Below are positions 63,968-64,000 of a DNA stretch of 64,000 nt, one piece after another. Source of the stretch: Heminiphilus faecis (lineage in GTDB: Bacteria > Bacteroidota > Bacteroidia > Bacteroidales > Muribaculaceae). A model generated the notes under the pieces. The model searched no databases, had not been told where the DNA came from, and worked only from the letters and a program-made list of their open reading frames with translations. The stretch spans positions 275,307 through 339,306 of the forward strand of contig NZ_VSMC01000001.1 in assembly GCF_008728965.1 (NCBI RefSeq), read 5' to 3'. A program made the position numbers and the translations under genes. Every line of letters begins with the position of its first letter. Position 1 is the first letter of the stretch.

Positions 63968-64000
63968 ATGAAACACTTAACCTCGGAACAAAGGTACGAA
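63968..64000 (+). mobile_element. IS30-family transposase gene, first 11 codons
   Basis: ATG at 63968 opens a frame reading MKHLTSEQRYE up to the window edge. This is the usual start of IS30-family transposases, whose first helix-turn-helix begins with L(T)xEQRYxI. The element's left end must lie a short way upstream, within about 63.9 kb; terminal repeats cannot be confirmed because the other end is outside. Family assignment rests on 11 residues only. Confidence 0.5.

Overview
The window looks like chromosomal DNA of a Bacteroidota member of the order Bacteroidales. Most promoters I can see carry the Bacteroidota -7 box TAnnTTTG. There is a SusC/SusD pair, and several protein types typical of the phylum are present (DUF4294, a PorZ-like propeller protein, a fused SpmA-SpmB). 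The base composition and the GTAGGG hairpin repeats make me think of Muribaculaceae, but that family-level guess is inference.

Layout. 0-13.3 kb: every gene lies on the minus strand. They are the start of an acyltransferase, an orphan HipB-type regulator with a hipA stub, an AI-2E family membrane protein, a two-gene glycoside hydrolase operon (GH2 then GH95), a DUF1846/SDR/small membrane protein operon, and uxaB-uxaA for hexuronate breakdown. 13.3-15.1 kb: the coding strand flips. Malate dehydrogenase is followed by about 0.5 kb of AT-rich noncoding DNA with four DnaA-box-like 9-mers, which I propose as a replication origin candidate. 15.1-27.5 kb: nadA, leuS, rdgB and porZ-like on the plus strand; nadB and a DUF4294 gene on the minus strand; argS and a BAX-inhibitor-1 family gene. 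27.6-28.6 kb: tRNA-Asp, then a repeat block. 28.6-36.2 kb: a DUF6291-like gene, an Lrp/AsnC regulator, the dtd-mazG-like-deoC-GYF_2-DUF2752 operon, outer membrane phospholipase A, and a lipoprotein/methyltransferase/metallo-hydrolase operon. 36.3-38.1 kb: two convergent lipopolysaccharide-modifying genes (GT90 and an InaA-type kinase). 38.4-45.8 kb: SpmAB, ybeY, mnmG, a perfect parS site, apt, uvrC and a flippase. 45.8-51.2 kb: an M15 peptidase, then the core of a polysaccharide export locus (WecA/MraY-type transferase, Wza-like, Wzz-like). 51.2-54.9 kb: an aspartate decarboxylase/aspartate-alanine exchanger operon. 55.1-60.6 kb: a SusC/SusD/Calx-beta lipoprotein operon closed by a strong terminator. 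60.8-62.1 kb: six tandem copies of a 199-bp unit built from paired hairpins. 62.1-63.6 kb: nfeD-like and an SPFH protein. At the right edge a transposase, probably IS30 family, begins.

The strand flip, the DnaA-like boxes, the parS site about 27 kb away and mnmG together suggest the window spans or lies near the chromosomal origin. The most unusual non-coding observations are a 17-bp box shared at identical spacing by two unlinked promoters, a nine-G tract in the promoter of the GT90 gene, the hairpin repeat arrays at two loci, a short leader-like transcription unit before the GH operon, and a 31-codon open frame just ahead of the polysaccharide initiating transferase.
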